Position numbers and translations under genes: made by a program. The notes beneath the pieces were generated by a model. The model was not told where the DNA came from, made no database searches, and saw nothing but the letters and a program-made list of their open reading frames with translations. Shown piece after piece: positions 60,601 through 64,000 of a stretch of 64,000 bases of DNA. The DNA is taken from contig JABWDB010000001.1 in NCBI GenBank assembly GCA_019614645.1, forward strand, positions 1,798,001 to 1,862,000. The letters are read 5' to 3'. The first letter of the stretch is position 1. Each line of letters opens with the position of its first letter. The DNA is from Stratiolaelaps scimitus (Eukaryota; Arthropoda; Arachnida; Mesostigmata; Laelapidae).

Positions 60601-62128
60601 ACTGCTTTCTACATAGTTGACCCCCAGTTGTCTTTCATCCATAGCAGGTTTCGACACCGTTGTGTAGCTGCACTGCCTCAAAGACCTGTCACGAATGAGG
60701 TCACTCGCATCGCAAGCCAGAGGCAGACTCATGACCAGTTCACGTACGAGACGCGTTCGTGCCATTTGCTTTACACCGCGTCGATGATGTCAATGAGCAT
60801 CTCGTAATATCGGCAACATCGATACCGCGGTGATTCATGCCGGCGAATCACAGGCATTACGTCGAACGCCAGTAAAATCTGAGGTAGAAATCGCTAAGTA
60901 GATCTTCTGCGTTCAGTCTACGGCTGTGCACGCGGTAGTTTCACTTATAGCAGAGGACATCGTCTTGAACCCTGAATAAAAACATAATTTTTGTGTCGAG
61001 GCGATATTGTGCTTCTATAATACGAATACAAGGTATATTTTTGAAAAAAGCCGCCGATCGGCCCAAGAATCCAGCCCCGACTTGACAGCGGGGCATCGAA
61101 GTAGATATGTTATACGTTACAATTGTTTTGCATGAACGTGTTTAGAGGCAAGGCCGTACTGCACGGGTTCTACTTCTTCTTCAACCCCTAGTGGCCATAG
61201 TACTACAATCACTCACTGTAATGAAAGTAAACCTTTTCGCCTATACCCTGTGTTTGCGAAGAGCCGTTGCAGGTTCGCCGTGCAGAGGGCCAGGTCCATC
61301 CAGGGTCTCAGATTCAACTGGGTCACCTTCAAATTCGATCGATTTCCTTCATTTGGCTTGGTCCTTAGCGCGGAAGCATATTACAAGTCTATATAGGTCT
61401 CATAGCGCTACTGGCGGTTGACTGGCTTCGGTGTTCAACGAAAGAGATTAGTTTCTATAGCTATTAGTCGACGTGTTTTGTCGATAAAATTTACAGATCG
61501 ATCCATGCGTGTGTTCCAGTATTCGTACATAATCGTATACTACTAAATGCAATTATTTCGAAAGCTTATAGCAGGTTTGTAATACAATTTTGTAATCGTT
61601 TTGCCGTTCGAGAACATACAGCAGTCGCGCACGTGTTCGTTCGAGTTCCAGTTTCAACCCAGTGGATGTGTATTACACATGTGGACACTTTGGACCACTT
61701 TTAACCCTATGATTTGGCTCCGGTTGGAGCATGGCGCGGCTTCTCGATGCAGTTCGTCTAAGAAGGAGTTGGAACGTGATTCGAGCAATGGGGACACGGC
61801 CAGTGAGAGTTTGGCCAATATCTTCGCCGCTAAATGTGAAGTACCATTATTTTTTTGGCATCTCGAACCCGTCACTTTGCAAGAGCCTGTTACTTACTTC
61901 GCATGCTCATTACTCTGAATGCCTTTCTAATTGCTACGCTCTTGTTGAGGTATACGATACAGCATGAAAACGCTGCCAAAACAATGCTTAACGAGCCATC
62001 ATGACTATGCATTTGGTACGTCGGCCGTTGAGATCAGCGAGATAATAGCTTCAGCCTGTCGAAAAACTGCGTTCGCGGAATCACCCACGGCGACACCGGG
62101 TGATTCAGCAGCCTGCATCACTTTCCAT

Positions 62129-62633
62129 TTATTCGAATGAAAATACCGCCGTCCTGACAGCTCTCGTCCTCCCTTCCCGACTAAACGTTTGGTTCAATGC
62201 TGAGGCAAACGTGTAGCCCAGTGATAGTGGCGCACTAGGTATTATCATGTTCTGATCAGCGACTCCACCCACACCGCTTACCGTCGGCACAATGGGAACG
62301 CCTGGAGGCTGAGCCGCCGTGCGTACCCACAATCCCTATTCACTCGCCATGAGCCACCCCACCAGGAGGCCCGAGGGGGGGAGGGGGTTCAATCACCCAG
62401 GTGGGTACCCCGTCATCGGAGCTCACCATGCCAGCCAGCCACGATGAGGCCAAGCCCACCTCTGTAAAAAGGGCGCAGTACACGCTAAACTCGGTTGTAC
62501 TCGCTCCATAGAGGAAATTGTTTCTTTCTCTCGATGAATCATCGAGGTCTTCTACATTTTCAACCAGATCAAATTTGTGCCGGCAGAACCAAACTGCGCG
62601 GCAAATTGCAGCGCCCAAAAAAAAGAGAGACAA
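62129..62633 (-). other. Two adjoining minus-strand ORFs, unknown
   Basis: 62633-62340 encodes 97 residues including EDLDDSSRERNNFLYG and FTEVGLASSWLAGM, the latter directly followed by a donor-like GTGAGC (after 62430). 62332-62129 continues in another frame and ends beside AATAAA on the minus strand. Composition is protein-like, but I recognise no family. May be the end of a convergent gene or a repeat. Confidence 0.25.
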
Positions 62634-63213
62634 TTAACGCCGTTTAAGTTTGCTAGAGAGACTACACATCATTCAATGAACTCTCGACATGAAGCAATGC
62701 ATCATCATTCAAACGTCGTACGTCTACGACGAGAGGATTCGTGAGGCGTCCGACCTTCACCAACATCTGTAGATGGCCGCTTCGATCTTCGACATTGTCA
62801 TTCGATCGTAGAGAGCCGGATGAGTAGCGTACCCCATAAACTTTTCATATCTATTACGCTCATCAAAATAGGAAACCCAAGAAAATTATGTAACTGTCGC
62901 GGCAGCAATGACTATTGATTTAGCTATCCTGTGTCGGCAGATGGGGTCAAAATCGACAATGGTTCTACGACCGAATATGTCTCATATTTTGTGGTCACTA
63001 TATCGTCGAGCAAACGTCGATTTCATCTCATTTGATTTCTCCTTACACTGTTCGTTTAATATTGTTAAAGACGTAATGTTAAAGTAATATAATATTGCCT
63101 AAGTATTTACTCAATTTATTATAATATATTAAACGTTACAATAGGTCGGAATTTCTAGGGATTATGGGGGTTGGGGGGCGGGGGGGGGTGACGACGACAA
63201 TGTCCCGAGGAAG

Positions 63214-63402
63214 GCGAAGGGACGAGAGTATCGTTGAAAACAGTCGAAGTCTATTTGAAACCGTGAACGGGCGAAAACTAAACACGGATGGGGTACGCCA
63301 ATGTAGGTAACTTAAATTGAGTTCGTCAAACAGGGGGTCTCGCCCTACAAACGCTTCAAATTAAAGTTCAACAGTTTCCAACGATACTCTCGTCCCTTCC
63401 GC
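63214..63402. repeat. Imperfect inverted repeat, arms about 49 bp
   Basis: 63214-63262 and the reverse complement of 63352-63402 both contain AAGGGACGAGAGTATCGTTG and then diverge moderately (roughly four in five bases identical), around an 89-bp spacer. A transcript could fold into a long hairpin; a small inverted-repeat element is the other explanation. Confidence 0.75.
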
Positions 63403-63605
63403 ACGAGATGGAGCCGAGGCGGGAACTCCGCCGTGTCAAATTTTGCCAGCGATTCATCGGCTGCGCCAACAGTTTCGACGCAAGAAGTTCCTCTCCCGCT
63501 AAAAATATCATCGAGCTCGATCTGGTGTGTGGACCTTTCGGATATCGCTGAGATTTGCCGATGCGCACACCGAGGCGTGCAGTGGTTCGCTGATACAGGA
63601 TTCAA
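63345..63605 (-). other. Minus-strand ORF, 86 residues, unknown
   Basis: Includes HQIELDDIFSGRGTSCVETV and KFDTAEFPPRLHLVRKG. It looks protein-like but shows no domain, and its end overlaps the inverted repeat. Could be an exon of a neighbouring gene. Confidence 0.2.
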
Positions 63606-63899
63606 ACGTTAGTCGATGTCCTCGACTCGTTGTCCTTATAATACTCTGGCTATGCAACATTCGAGCAGCTTCCGGTGTTCGATCACAACTCGGAATGTTA
63701 GATGTCCACTATCAGCAATCTGCGAGGTGTATCGATTCAATTCATACAACGACATACAGCAAATATATATATATATATATAATATATTCGCAAGAAATAA
63801 TGTACACATTGGCAAACTGGCCGACTGCATCTTACGCCTGAGTGTTATTGTATCGTGCTCAGCGAAGGGTCCCATTCGCTGTCTGTGTTAAAAAAGAGG

Positions 63900-63902
63900 T
63901 TA

Positions 63903-63942
<40 letters not shown>

Positions 63943-63960
63943 AATATATATATATTATAA
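63900..63960. repeat. (TA)n-rich block near window end
   Basis: Several TA runs with AATATAA breaks; a further TA run lies at 63763-63783. Confidence 0.9.
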
Positions 63961-64000
63961 TACATCGAAATTATTTACACCAAGCGCGTCGCACGGAACG

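Noticed and set aside
1..64000. Prokaryotic features (operons, CRISPR, ribosome-binding sites)
   Set aside because: The window is clearly spliced eukaryotic DNA; tandem repeats are microsatellites, not spacer arrays.

Overview
The window is animal nuclear DNA. Short coding exons have GT-AG (once GC-AG) borders and lie in long introns filled with microsatellites, decayed Tc1/mariner copies and tRNA-derived SINEs. An invertebrate, probably an arthropod and possibly a mite or tick, fits best. That placement is inference from repeat style and protein divergence; no sequence search was possible.

One gene dominates and is read left to right. It is a death-associated protein kinase 1 (DAPK1)-type gene of which I can follow 30 exons from 5865 to 58102, every splice junction in phase (3693 nt, 1230 residues). 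Domain order is a short unique N-terminus (5865-6008), a leader/half-repeat exon (40993-41106), nine ankyrin repeats (44340-47757), a Roc GTPase-like domain with P-loop (48242 to about 51209), a COR-like region (51489-56463), a death domain (56726-57900) and a Ser-rich tail ending in MSR at 58102. From the ankyrins to the death domain it is colinear with vertebrate DAPK1. The protein kinase and calmodulin-binding segment that precedes the ankyrins in DAPK1 is not seen: a start codon in good context, with an upstream in-frame stop, opens exon 1, which splices in phase across a 35 kb intron to the ankyrin leader. A second candidate first exon (35211-35429) also ends in phase 0 and would give a 1255-residue isoform. 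So either this locus makes a kinase-less DAPK-like adaptor, or kinase exons lie upstream of base 1 or were missed.

Layout: 1-5864 is non-coding upstream sequence. 6009-40992 is intron 1, with a canonical TATA box (6674), a small ORF (9182-9319), a decayed mariner (about 12.39-13.08 kb), a decayed Tc1-like element with its own 76-bp intron (about 21.34-22.25 kb, minus), two GC-rich trinucleotide-repeat zones (14.3-16.1 and 31.3-32.2 kb) and many (TA)n tracts. 41-58 kb is the dense exon region. 58.1-64 kb is 3' UTR or flank, with an imperfect inverted repeat at 63214-63402 and minus-strand ORFs of uncertain status.

Three copies of one SINE family (29165-29351, 51725-51921 and a 5'-truncated one at 42988-43053) are each bounded by perfect 9-15 bp target-site duplications. 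They define a roughly 190-bp tRNA-derived element active in this lineage.
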